Origin: Glandiceps talaboti
Taxonomy: Eukaryota > Hemichordata > Enteropneusta > Spengelidae
DNA length: 64,000 nucleotides
Assembly (NCBI RefSeq): GCF_964340395.1
Contig: NC_135563.1
Location: 24,176,309-24,240,308, forward strand
Direction of reading: 5' to 3'
Made by a program: the position numbers and the translations under genes. The notes beneath the pieces were generated by a model that did no database searches, was not told the origin of the DNA, and was given only the letters and a program-made list of their open reading frames with translations. Shown here piece by piece: positions 1-13,225 of the stretch. Positions within the stretch are counted from its first letter, which is position 1; each line of letters starts with the position of its first letter.

Positions 1-693
1 TTTAATGATAACAGATAAATAAACTATATGGTTGGTATTAACTCAACTTGACAGGGGCAAAATATATATCGTTACATATTTATTAGAGATTACTTGCACC
101 GGTGTGCGCATACTAGTGGTATTGGCACTGCAGGGCAGTATCGAAAACATTATTGCATACCTGTATGAAAATGAAATGCAAATGAGGACGCTCTACATGA
201 AAGTGCATGATCGCATAGTGTAATATCTACGGAAATTTATTATGTTCTTTGTATACTTTCCTCGACACTTTGTGAAAATAGCAAGAGGGAAAAGCAAACC
301 GGATAAGTGATCAAAGAAATAAAACATTGCTAAATAAGTATTGGCATTATATGTAAGTTTACAAAATCGGACCAGCAAAATAGATAAACAAACGTAAGTA
401 AACCTTCGTGGTATTTTACAACATTACGTCTGTAAATTTAGTGAGGATATCTACTTAGTAATGGTATGTCATCACCTTTATTCGTCAAATGTTTGTTAAC
501 TAAAAGCAACATTAGAGATATACAAGGTTGTGACCTTCTTGATTCTTCACAAATGAGTTGAGCTTGTAAATATCTGGGAAGAAAGCCAAATGTCTGAATT
601 CGTTATTTGAGTTATTTCCTCCGTCAACGAACGTCTTTACGGTTACATTACATGTATTATTATTTGCTTTCCTGATTCATTTTACTAATACCT
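1..693. other. unassigned AT-rich DNA
   Basis: I see no gene, RNA or clear repeat structure in this stretch. The open frames present are about 60 codons long with no recognisable motif, as expected by chance in AT-rich DNA. Confidence 0.5.
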
Positions 694-1014
694 GACGTCA
701 TCATGTGTCGTCGCAGTACAATATACTATGATTAATACTCACAGTGTTACAGCGAAGTGGCTAGCTAGCCTCACAAATAGCAAAGTCATCGGAAATGTTG
801 TCGGATGTACTATCTCTGTTGATAACTATGTATTCACTTTTTTTTAATTATTTCATTTTCTATTGATTCGGTTCATTACCACCCACACAGCAGCAGTTTT
901 GTCATCTTTCAAAAAACTACCCATGCTTACACAGTGTGTCATGGTGCCGTATATCGTCTACGACTATTTTTGTCTCGTAAAATAAAATAAAATAAAATTT
1001 GAACATGCTGACAA
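694..1014 (+). repeat. dispersed repeat, copy 1 of a ~320-bp near-identical pair
   Basis: This block is repeated almost base for base at 4701-5015. Differences are one base near the start (gacgtcatcat versus gacgtatcat), a T-run length change and one AAAAT unit in the (AAAAT)n stretch just before the end. The short A-rich microsatellite near one end suggests a retroposed sequence, but I found no Pol III boxes or coding motifs. A diverged third copy lies at about 35130-35720. Confidence 0.9.
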
Positions 1015-1219
1015 ATCTCTATAAGTTACTAACATGGAAGGAAATAAATATAAGCGTGTCGCCTGTCGACATCAACTATTCCAACCTTTTGACAATTCCA
1101 GTAAATGTTAAACAGAACACCGGGCATGCCATGTTCAACTTTGAAATCACATGAGAGTGCATATAGTCTACTGTATAATATATCATATTGACAGATAAAG
1201 AATTCATCCCCTTATGGTG

Positions 1220-1235
1220 GTGATGATGATGATGA

Positions 1236-1296
<61 letters not shown>

Positions 1297-1400
1297 ATTA
1301 TCATTATTATTATTACAGGTGAAGGGGTTTAAATATTATATGATAATGAAGCATTATGTGAGAGACAATTTAGAGGAATGGTGCCTTTTGGTCCTATTGT
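1220..1400 (+). repeat. (ATT)n microsatellite plus flanking repeat segment
   Basis: A GAT tract (from 1220) and an ATT tract run to 1314. They are followed by acaggtgaaggggtttaaatattatatgataatgaagc and related bases to about 1400. The same flank next to an AAT tract occurs inverted at 28082-28255. The microsatellite is therefore part of a dispersed repeat and not an independent expansion. Confidence 0.8.
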
Positions 1401-2500
1401 CAATAAAATGTATCCGTTTGAGCATATATTTGCTATGCCTGCTCATATTTGCTATTTGCTATGCTGGCTGACGTTTTGAGGGCGCCCTTTCACAACTTTA
1501 TCTGTACATACTTAATTCAGCATTTAATTTGTGAGAGTCTAAGGGTGACCTTTTTTTGTTTCTCATCTCCAGTGGAATAATCAGGCGGGGCGGGCGGGCG
1601 GGCGAAATAAAAAAAGGGGGTAAGGAAAAAAAATCTGTATTTTTTCAGTTCTATTCTCTGTCCTTTCTGTCCTGTCAGTTTCTCTATAACTTCTTTTCTC
1701 TTCTTGACACCATATACAATATAACTTTTTGAAACACTTGCGTGATTGTCATCAGTGTGCTAGAGGAATGTTCATTTATATATATCATTACTTATATGAA
1801 ACATTTTTCTTCTTTGTGAACTTGTCAAAATAATCCACCAAATAACATGTAACCATTTCTAGAACTCAGAACTCCTTTGGGATTTACTGTTTAAAAGTAA
1901 TTAAAAGTAATAATGTAAACATCGGTAACATGCCATGCAAGTCTTGGTTGACCTTGCAGTACGTTGTTACATAGTATCGACACCGACAAATTTAAATTCA
2001 AACATTCCAATGCTTAAACTATTTAAATCATCAATCACTGCTCCTTTTGAGTCATTTTGTACAATTTTTGTAACATCCATGGCTTAAACCTGTGTTTATG
2101 ACACAATTGAAGCTTGTTTAATTTGTCCTCGATGATACAACCGATTTAAAGCTAAAAACTGGTCAAGAAATTGTTTTTTTTTGAGGAATGCAGTATGACT
2201 TTTACCAATTTTAAGCATAATTTTGAAAATGATAGAAATATTCTGAGCTATTATTACATTGCAGCAAAATGTACGCGCGACGGCATTAATTTTGAGCCCT
2301 GTCCCTCATCAAACCTCAACGACTTCAGCCATGAAAGACACATGCTGCTCCGATGTAACAAAGGGGGGGGGGGGGGTAAACGACGGTGTTCTGCCAAGGT
2401 TTCCAACAAGTGGGGACAAAGGCCCCTTGGTTGCAAAAAGTGGGGTCATTTGACAGGGAGTTGGGTCAATTAATATTGTGTATGAAATATTCATATATAT
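1401..2500. other. unassigned DNA with G-quadruplex-type motif
   Basis: No gene was recognised. At 1587-1602 four G runs are separated by single C bases (GGGG, GGG, GGG, GGG), a canonical intramolecular quadruplex pattern. A run of about 14 G lies near 2361-2375. The ORFs across that run are low complexity and not credible proteins. Confidence 0.5.
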
Positions 2501-2502
2501 TA

Positions 2503-2536
2503 CCTCAGACCACTATAGAGATACTGTGGTCTGAGA
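2503..2536. repeat. short perfect hairpin next to the minisatellite
   Basis: The sequence ctcagaccac, about 12 loop bases, then gtggtctgag forms a 10-bp stem. It sits roughly 50 bases before the 31-bp minisatellite and could mark the end of an older element. Function unknown. Confidence 0.6.
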
Positions 2537-2585
2537 TATTCCATTACACATAGACTAAATTACCTAACTACATAAAAAAATTCCA

Positions 2586-3710
2586 TTCACAATAACAGTT
2601 CATTCCACTGTCATTCCAGTTCCGAAGCCTTGAAAATGCTGTCATTCCACTTAACTTATAGAGTGGCGGCTGTCATTCTACTGGATTTACAATGCAGAGG
2701 GTGTCATTCAACTAACTGAATATAGAAAAGGATGTCATTCCACTGTTTACATACTGGAAATGCTGTCATTCCAGTTTCAAATCATTGTAAATGCTGTCAT
2801 TCAACCTATGCTATAGAGTGACGGCTGTCATTCCACTGGGTTTACAGTGCAGAGGGTGTCATTCAACTAACTGAATGCAGAAAAGGGTGTCATTCCACTG
2901 TTTACCCATTGTATATGCTGTCATTCCAGTTCCAAAGCATTGGAAATGCTGTTATTTCACTTATTTGATAGAGTGGCGGCTGTCATTTGGATCTACAGTG
3001 TAGAGGGTGTCATTCAACTAACTGAATGTAGAAAGGGGTGTCATTCCACTGTTTACATACTGGAAACGCTGTCATTCCAGTTCCAAAGCATTGGAAATGC
3101 TGTTATTCCGCTTATTTTATAGAGTGGCGGCTGTCATTCCACTGGTTTTGCAGTGCAGAGGGTGTCATTCAGGTAACTGAATGCAGAAAAGGGTGTCATT
3201 CCACTGTTTACCCATTGTAAATGCTGTCATTCCAGTTCCAAAGCATTGGAAATGCTGTCATTCCACTTATTTTGTAGAGTGACGGCTGTCATTCCACTGG
3301 TTTTGCAGTGCAGAGGGTGTCATTCAGGTAACTGAATGCAGAAAAGGGTGTCATTCCACTGTTTACCCATTGTAAATGCTGTCATTCCAGTTCCAAAGCA
3401 TTGGAAATGCTGTCATTCCACTTATTTCATAGTGTGACGGCTGTCATTCCACTGGATCTACAGTGTAGAGGGTGTCATTCAACTAGCTGAATGTAGAAAG
3501 TGGTGTCATTCCACTGTTTACATACTGGAAACGCTGTCATTCCAGTTCCAAAGCAATGACAATGCTGTCATTCCGCTTATTTTATAGAGTGGTGGCTGTC
3601 ATTCCACTGGTTTTTACAGTGCAGAGGGTGTCCTTCAACTAACTGAATGTATAAATGGGTGTCATTCCACTGTTTACGTAATGAAAATGCTGTCATTCAT
3701 TGTAGGGTCA
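2586..3710 (+). repeat. 31-bp minisatellite organised as a 155-bp higher-order repeat
   Basis: The core G(C/G)TGTCATTCCA recurs every 31 bases. Five distinct 31-bp monomer types follow each other in fixed order to make a 155-bp unit. The monomer starting GGTGTCATTCAACTAACTG begins near 2701, 2856, 3007, 3162, 3317, 3472 and 3629, giving spacings of 155, 151, 155, 155, 155 and 157. Because 31 is not a multiple of 3, frames rotate and the ORFs inside are not conserved proteins. This is a local satellite-like array, not a gene. Confidence 0.93.
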
Positions 3711-4700
3711 CCCCATTGTTTATGTTAACAATAGAACTGTGCGTTATCACTGTATCTTATATAATGTCAACAAAAAAACCCCTTTCCTTTACGGAGTCAG
3801 TATACTTCTTGTGGGATTGACGTCAGGGCCTGGCCCTGGACTTAGACAATTTTGATGTCTGCGGTAAAATGAATGTGCGAAAGCGACGCAAGGTGGGAAA
3901 GTTATTGCGTCATTTGCAATTTTAGGGTGGTGGTGGGGGGGGGGGGCAACGTCGCAAGGTCGTGGCCTCGGCAGAACACTGGTATAAGACGCCATGGGGA
4001 ACATTTGATGTTCGTTCGAACCTTACAATCTTGCTGTGTTGAACTCAGGAGTCGGTTGGAAATAAAAACAGTTTTTTTTCTGATGTCGGAGCTGCAAATT
4101 AGGGTCTGTCGGGAGATGAGAAACAGAAAAATAAAAAGGGCCTCCCTAAAATATAATAAAAGTAATTTCAAAATTGCATGTCAGGAAAATAAAAAAGTTA
4201 AAGGGTTTATAATGACGATAAAAAATAGAAGGATGAAGTTTATACGTCCCTGGTTGAACCTTGTCGTAGCATATCAATTCAGAGCCATGTTTACATGTAA
4301 ACACACCCTGTCTCGTGTCTTCTACCTACAGCACACTACTTTCTAAATATAACATGTCACTGAAATGAACCAAATGGAACATTCTAATTCCCAATTATTG
4401 AATTCTAATCGAAAGTGATCTGATATTTTCGTACTCGCGAACTTACAGAAATCGGATGAGAAAGGGCTTCACGAGAAGACAACACATGAGGCAATGTATA
4501 AATAACGTGGGCGAGTTCACTGATCTTGGATGGGTTATCTCGGAAATGTCCTTTTTTATGTGTACATGTATGTACTCCAAAATGTATGGTTTTCAAAGTC
4601 GCTGCATCTCTTTGATTTGTTTCTTTTAAGAAAAATACGGCAGTATGGTTTTCAATGGCCACGTCAGTATCGAATGAACGCTAGGTCCCCCTTTGATCTA
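3711..4700. other. unassigned DNA with poly-G tract
   Basis: A GGT-rich stretch ending in about 12 G residues lies near 3926-3949. A 157-codon open frame on the plus strand (3873-4346) crosses that tract and has no recognisable motif, so I do not call it a gene. Confidence 0.45.
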
Positions 4701-5015
4701 GACGTATCATGTGTCGTCGCAGTACAATATACTATGATTAATACTCACAGTGTTACAGCGAAGTGGCTAGCTAGCCTCACAAATAGCAAAGTCATCGGAA
4801 ATGTTGTCGGATGTACTATCTCTGTTGATAACTATGTATTCACTTTTTTTTAATTATTTCATTTTCTATTGATTCGGTTCATTACCACCCACACAGCAGC
4901 AGTTTTGTCATCTTTCAAAAAACTACCCATGCTTACACAGTGTGTCATGGTGCCGTATATCGTCTACGACTATTTTTGTCTCGTAAAATAAAATAAAATT
5001 TGAACATGCTGACAA
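4701..5015 (+). repeat. dispersed repeat, copy 2 of the near-identical pair
   Basis: Direct copy of 694-1014, about 4 kb away, ending in the same (AAAAT)n and gaacatgctgacaa. Flanking sequences on both sides differ, so this is a dispersed insertion or local copy event and not an extended tandem duplication. Confidence 0.9.
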
Positions 5016-5051
5016 GAACTATGGTTAAGCATGTCTTACAGTGCAAATTTT

Positions 5052-5160
5052 TGTTTTGTTTGTTTTGTTTGTTTGTTTGTTTGTTTGTTTGTTTGTTTGT
5101 TTGTTTGTTTGTTTGTTTGTTTGTTTGTTTGTTTGTTTGTTTGTTTGTTTGTTTATTTTG
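5052..5160 (+). repeat. (GTTT)n tetranucleotide microsatellite
   Basis: About 26 uninterrupted GTTT units. They lie just downstream of repeat copy 2 and within DNA that has a diverged relative at 35560-35720. Confidence 0.95.
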
Positions 5161-5814
5161 TTTTGATTTTTGACGTGGGAGCGTGACGTATTCACCACAC
5201 TGTGCTATGTCCATATGAACGTGTTTTCGCCGCGATGTATGTATTTTTCCAGGTAGACACAACAATGGCAACATCATTGTTGCGTCTTTTTACATTGACT
5301 AGACTGCGTCAGTGGTACATGTTATTGTATCAAAATAAAAGCAATCAATTCTCGGTAGTCTGCTTGACAGCAAGACAAACAATCCGGACTACGCATGCAT
5401 TACAAAATATTTGCAATGCCCCTTTCTGTTTTTAAGTCAACTTCGTGTTAATTTTAGCAACTTGTAAATTACTGATTATTCCTAGTTGTTCGGCAAAGTC
5501 ATGTAAACAATAAACTAATGAGTTGGTAGTCTATCAGCTAGCCCTCGGATGTTCTTCCGATAAAATACGACACACAGCCGAACAACGCTATCGAGGATGA
5601 AGAAGGCAGGCCCTCACATACGAACTTCGTTCGCTTATATTTATAGCATCGAAAGAAAGCCCGAACGTCTAGCAGCAAGACTAATGAGTTGGTTGCTTTC
5701 ATTGCCTATCTTGCTTGTGTATATCATGTGTGTACGGCACACTGTGTACCACACATAAATGCAGTGTCACTGGGACCCGGAAGTATGTACGTACGCATAC
5801 GCTCATCATGTTGT
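5161..5814. other. unassigned DNA
   Basis: The first ~170 bases resemble 35590-35720 (shared 'gacgtaggagcgtgac' and 'tgtgctatgtccat' type stretches). The remainder shows nothing I can assign. Confidence 0.4.
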
Positions 5815-6410
5815 CAGCTGAGTTGGAGATAATTCAAAAATCATGAAACTTTGTTACACCAGATATCATCAACTAGTGCATGCCAACAGCAATGATGTTT
5901 TTTCCTAAATTTGAATTTTTTAAAGTGTTTTATGTCTAATTTTTCAAAAAATCACATAATATGGTTATTTTGGTTACCATGGCAACTGATGTTCATTAAA
6001 TGACCACTTTTTTGAACTAAGCATGACAAACTACCCTTGGTAGTGGGGTCAATGTGCAAATAAAAATATATTTATCAGATTTATAATGTTATTTGTGAGA
6101 TGTATGTGTATGTAATGAAAACATAATTTTCACGTCTACCTTATATTTCCATGGAAACAGCTATCCAATTTGATACAGTTTATGTTACACCAGGGGGCAC
6201 TAACTCATACATGTCTAATACAAGGACATTTTTTCACTATATTATCTTTTTTTTCAATGTTTTATGTCAAATTTTGGAAAAATGATTAACATATTATGGT
6301 GATTTTGGTTACCATGGCAACAGATGTTCATAAAATGACCCCCTTTTTGGAACTCAGCATACAAAACTACCCCAGGTAGGGTGGTTAATATTCAAATACA
6401 CTCAATTATT
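5815..6410 (+). repeat. two tandem diverged units carrying X-box-like motifs
   Basis: Two units of about 320-335 bp each contain 'tgttttatgtc', 'ttttggttaccatggcaac', 'gatgttca(t)taaa(a)tgacc' and 'aaaactacccc(a)ggtag' in the same order. A third copy lies inverted at 26530-26720. Each copy holds GTTACCATGGCAAC (5973-5986, 6308-6321, and 26620-26633 on the minus strand), which fits the RFX-factor X-box consensus. No coding capacity was seen. The second unit and the 26.5-kb copy both abut an ATT/AAT microsatellite. Confidence 0.75.
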
Positions 6411-6449
6411 ATAATTCTTCTTATTCTTCTTATTATTATATAATATTAA

Positions 6450-6491
<42 letters not shown>

Positions 6492-6690
6492 GTTGTTGTT
6501 GTTGTTGTTGTTGTGGTGGTGGTGGTGGTGGTGGAGGTGGTGGTGGTGGTGATTGTTGTAGTTGTTGATGGTGCTGGTGTTGACGATGATGATGTTGTTG
6601 TTGATGATGATGACGATAATCATGACGGTAATGATAATGATGACGATGACAACGACGATTACGATGATGATGTGAAGACAATGGAGGAAG
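6411..6690 (+). repeat. compound trinucleotide array (ATT)(GTT)(GGT)(GAT)
   Basis: A chain of degenerate triplet repeats. All ORFs across it are homopolymeric (poly-V, poly-D, poly-N, poly-H) and are repeat artefacts. Confidence 0.92.
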
Positions 6691-7243
6691 AAGAACATAT
6701 GGTTATGGTGTTGGTGACAGTGATTGGGATAACATTGAACGGTAAGTAAATGAAAGAGTTCGTACAACTTGTACAAACTGTACCAAATTGAACGTGTAAA
6801 TTCAGTTAATCATATATTCGTAAATTGTATTCATATCACGTTAATGAATAGAAAGACAAAACAAATGAAGTAAACTTATTACTCTGTGTTGTTTGTGTGC
6901 GTATTTACTTACAAATGTGGTGCTTTAGGGTTTATCTGTCCGATATGTTCAATTGATGTATTACTATTCATAGTGTTTTTGTATGACAAACTCTGAAGAT
7001 AGCATTGTTACAGTAGACATCTAGTTGGATTTGACATTTTGCTAAATGAAACAATGCTTCGATTTTCAGCTATCAGAGGACTACAGGATGATAAAGATGT
7101 ATTCATTTGAATAAATCAGATTAGTGTTTCCTTTTAATCTATTTCAGGTTTTTAAAAACGGAAACAAAGCATGTCTTTAACTGTATCAAGCCACCTATTT
7201 ACGCATTCTTTCTTTCTCTTTCTGTCTCCTCCCTCCCACTCCC

Positions 7244-9320
<2,077 letters not shown>

Positions 9321-9343
9321 ACTCGACTCGACTCGACTCGACT
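9321..9343 (+). repeat. (ACTCG)n pentanucleotide repeat
   Basis: Between four and five ACTCG units in a row. Confidence 0.8.
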
Positions 9344-9624
9344 TTACAGACAAGGAAGCAATTTATTCTTCCTTGTCCATGTCTTAACATAGTCTCGTAA
9401 GCTGTTTATCTTCTACTACACCCAAGGATGCTGATCCGCAGATAGAAACGCTTTCATTTACTTCATCAAACCAGGATTAAATTTCCTTTTAATTAGTTTA
9501 ACCCTAACCGATGCTTCCTATTAGCGAATCGAAACTAAATGCAAAGTTTATAATTCAGTTCCTATTGCCGACATACATGTATATTACCCCCAAACACTTA
9601 CCTCTATCCACTCAAGAGGTTGGT

Positions 9625-9677
<53 letters not shown>
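9625..9677 (+). repeat. (ATC)n microsatellite
   Basis: About 17 perfect ATC units. The ORF across them reads poly-Ile and is not a gene. Confidence 0.95.
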
Positions 9678-9825
9678 TGTTTTATTGTTGTTATCGTGCC
9701 TGTTAATCAAGTGGAGTTTAATTTTCACTGACATATTTAATTATTCCTTAAATGAAAATAAGTAAATAACTATAACTAAATAATTAACTAAATAAATAAA
9801 TGTTTAGTTTTAACGATTAATTTGC

Positions 9826-10157
9826 ATTGTCAACTATTTTCGGCAATTAGGCTATATCTTAAGAACCCAAATTTCAGATAATTTAGTACATGCATTGATG
9901 GCAAAGAAGCGCATGTATCCTTTAAAGCTTGTTGATGTCACTTATAATCTTAAACATCATTTGTATAATTAACTATTCTTTGATAATTAGGCAGTATCTT
10001 AAGTACGCAAGGTCAAATGTCACATAGTTCTCACATAACTAATTTTCTAATTAAAGGGAACATCATGTATGATAGCTATTGCACAGAATTTTGCATTCCA
10101 ACAGTGTGTGTTGGAACAACAATATACGGGAGGCATTCAATTTATATCTGGGTTTGC
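9826..10157 (-). mobile_element. pearl/Helentron-like dispersed repeat, 5' part
   Basis: Read on the minus strand the block begins aacccagatataaattgaatgcctcccg, the family's start signature. It continues into two diverged copies of the ~130-bp internal unit, which is recognised by a phrase like 'taattatcgaaaa...attaattatacaaat' and 'aagctttaaaggatacatgcg'. The same family occurs at least ten times in this window. It is non-coding. Assignment to Helentron-type non-autonomous elements is an inference from architecture only. Confidence 0.65.
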
Positions 10158-12558
10158 TTTATGTTGCCCAGACACCCAGTCATTATTAACCTTTAATGTT
10201 TAAAGCTTATACAATGAAACCGTTAACTGATAAGGACTATTAGAACTAGTTTCAATTACCGTAAACAATGTATACCATGTGCTGCAACTTTGTATTGTTC
10301 AGTAATTGGAAGGAAAGATGATCGGGAGAATTAGGTGGGGTGGGGGGGGGGGGGGTAAAAAAACTGTTCTTGGGGATAGCCAAATTTTAGAACATGGGAT
10401 AAGGGGATTGTCAAATTTTACTTTGACTAATTATATTGTCTAACTTTTTATTGTATTTGTGATTTTGGAATTCAATCGCAGCCACATCAGTTAGGAGAAG
10501 GGCTAGGATTATGGTTAGGGTTAGGGTAGTCTCGCTGCCAGACTAGTAACTATCGTCCCTAAGCTTTGTATGTCGAGCAGCGCAGCCTCTGTATGACAAG
10601 AACTCTGCCCAAAGCATAGACTTTACGACAATGAACGATTCTACATCAAAGGTACAGTTTTATGTTTAGCTTTGGGGGTAAGGCACTACTACGAATGAGT
10701 CACACAAGTTGGAAATTAGAATTGACCTCAATGTACGAAGGCTGAAGAAAGACATTTCCATGCCTTGTGAGGGAAACTGTGTACACATAACTGAATATTT
10801 AGTGTCATTTTTTTCAGCAGATTATATTTAAGCAAGAGTATTCTCAATAATAATGTGAGAACTCATTGTAAATTCTTGAACATCTTTATTTAACTCTTTT
10901 CAGAAAACCGCTGATCAATCACAATCATAGGCGCTAATTTCGCTCTCTAAGGGTTTTATGTCATTCATTTGACCATATGTCGACAAATTATTCATAGTGA
11001 AACAACATCGACGTATATAGTAAACATTTCACGCTGATATAATATATTACAGGCTCAATTGTACATGTCGTAAGTTACATGTGTCTGAAACGTCGACATA
11101 CACGACTGTAATATCTACGGTGTTATTAGAAGTGTAGAGAAACCACGATCATTATGAATGTCAATCAATGAATCTGTCTGTACCCTAAAGACTAACGATT
11201 TCGAGTGTTGTGCATCGTAGTCTATAATCAGCTCCCAGAAAACGTGTTGGTGAGGTGCTCTATATAGATTCACAAAGTGCATTTTATTCTGCAGCTGATA
11301 TTCTTGAATCAAATGCTCAAACTTGTCTTTAGTGTTTACTCTTCACATGTAGGTATCCTATTTGTCTCTTTCACAAAGACTCATCGTTAGTGATTCGTTT
11401 GGGTTTAGTCTAACAGTGAAAGACGATGACGCCAGACAGGAAGACACTTGACAGTTACACCAACAAGACGACTAAAAGGAACCAATAGCATATAAGATCA
11501 CTATTTCCCTATCAAGTGAATTTACAAATCTGACAAAAGTTTGTGAGATGACATGGATGCCAATTTTCAAATCTAGAGTGCAGCTCGCCATACTCTTCCC
11601 GTGAATGTTACTAAAATAGTTCTTTGTTTTCTCTTCTTTGAATTCATTTCCGTCAAGAAACACTTTATCACACACTTTCGTTTTGCATCATTGAAGTGGA
11701 CACAATTTGTTTTTCTTTCTAATCAATCATAAGCTTAAATATCATCTGGATTATTTAGGTTCCTAAGGAGTTTTTCGATTCGGAAGGACTTGTTTTATGC
11801 ACAGGCTTACAACAATTTAATAGCAATCAACTGTTAATCCATGAAGCAACTTGTCACTTTCAAGTATATTAGTCAAACACTTTCAAATGAATATTAATGC
11901 AATAATAGTTGTTCATTTCCCATGCGACTGATCATGCACAAGGAAATATAGCTGTTCGAGGCCACTATGGTCTACCTTGCTGAATACAAACATGACATTT
12001 AGAACTAGATAATTTCAACCTGACGGTTAATATATCACATTTACGGAACTTTTCAGCTCGACAATGGTGGGTGGGGGAGGGTGGGGGTGTTACATGACGT
12101 CGTCAACGGAATCATGATGATACATGTTCTGGAGAGGCATGGTTCCCTGGGGTCATAACTTCCAAGTAATCAGTCATATTTGTGACTACATTGTTTTCAT
12201 GTAATGAACACTGTACAAAACATTGTGTCAAAGACCCATCGAATATGATACCCACAAATAAAATATGCGAAAAGAAATGTATTGCATATTTTAAAAGGTT
12301 GATACGTTGAAAATACATGGTACATGGAGTAAGAATTTCTCCGTAATTGCACGTGGCATATGTAAATTGTAGAGATCCTCTAATACGGAGTTTTACTTCC
12401 TATGCTACATTTCCTCTTTAAGCTTTCGCCTTAAGTGCCTTTGGAGTACGTACTATCTTACCGATGATACCAGTCTAATTAGCCTTACATCGACTCCTAG
12501 CATCGACTTGACTTCGATCTATTGTTTTTCATTTTCCCCACGAAAATATGGGAATATA
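10158..12558. other. unassigned DNA with G-rich and telomere-like bits
   Basis: Holds a ~14-G run near 10340, a short interstitial telomere-like stretch (ggttagggttaggg near 10513-10526), and a quadruplex-type motif at 12069-12087 (GGG, GGGGG, GGG, GGGGG with single-base spacers). Two minus-strand frames (11115-11312 and 11472-11675) have gene-like composition but no splice-consistent join and no known motif, so they are not called. Confidence 0.45.
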
Positions 12559-12559
12559 T

Positions 12560-12627
12560 ATGAATGAATGAATAAAAGAGTGAGTGAGTGAGCGAATGAA
12601 TGAATGAATGAATGAATGAATGTATAT

Positions 12628-12661
<34 letters not shown>

Positions 12662-12806
12662 TGTATGTATGTATGTATGTATGTATGTATGTATGTATGT
12701 ATGTATGTATGTATGTATGTATGTATGTATGTATGTATGTATGTATGTGTGTGTGTATGTATGCGCGTGTGTATGCGTTTGTGTATGCGTGTGTGTGCGT
12801 ATGTGC

Positions 12807-12837
<31 letters not shown>

Positions 12838-12924
12838 TGTATGTATGTATGTATGTATGTATGTGTGTGTGTGTATGTATGCGCGTGTGTATGCGTTTGT
12901 GTATGCGTGTGTGTGCGTATATGC

Positions 12925-12955
<31 letters not shown>

Positions 12956-12980
12956 TGTATGTATGTATGTATGTATGTAT
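12560..12980 (+). repeat. complex (TATG)n array with embedded higher-order unit
   Basis: A GAAT/GAGT tract gives way to TATG repeats. These are interrupted twice by the same ~65-base variant segment (tgtgtgtgtatgtatgcgcg...gtgcatatg), near 12746-12810 and 12863-12927. The repeated spacing of about 117 bases indicates that a TATG block plus the variant block was duplicated as a unit. The long ORFs (M/Y/V/C or I/H/T) are artefacts. Confidence 0.93.
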
Positions 12981-13029
12981 GATCAGAAACATAATATATC
13001 CATTGTTATATTAGTAATCAGTGAACTAT

Positions 13030-13225
13030 TGCAAAGGCAATCCTCTAATGCCGTAATGGGCCATTTTAGAACGAAGAATTTCATGATTAATTGTATCAAA
13101 AGCCTTGGAAAAGTCTGGAAATGCAAAGAGTAACTTTGCCTTCATCCATTTGATTGATAAAATAATTGACAAGATTAATAAGTGACAGCTTAGGGGTATA
13201 CTTTTTGCGACAGCCATACATACGA
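13030..13225 (-). pseudogene. LINE reverse-transcriptase fragment
   Basis: On the minus strand the frame reads FPDFSKAFDTINHEIL, the RT motif A region of non-LTR retrotransposons, followed by HYGIRGLPL. Just upstream, in another frame, is LINLVNYFINQMDEGK, which is the preceding RT segment, so there is a frameshift between the two. Only about 65 codons survive. It is a dead 5'- and 3'-truncated copy, and the adjacent TATG array could have destroyed the rest. Confidence 0.82.

Noticed and set aside
3873-4346. 157-codon plus-strand open frame
   Set aside because: It crosses a poly-G tract, lacks recognisable motifs and overlaps an opposite open frame. It is compatible with chance.
10513-10526. 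TTAGGG repeats (and CCCTAA near 22116-22130) as telomere remnants
   Set aside because: Only two or three units each, too short to distinguish from chance in this repeat-rich DNA.
11115-11675. Two minus-strand frames (65 and 67 codons) with protein-like composition
   Set aside because: Upstream stops are close, no convincing donor-acceptor pair joins them, and I recognise no domain.
12612-13133. Long ORFs of M-Y-V-C or H-T-I composition
   Set aside because: They are translations of TATG, GT and related simple repeats in several frames.
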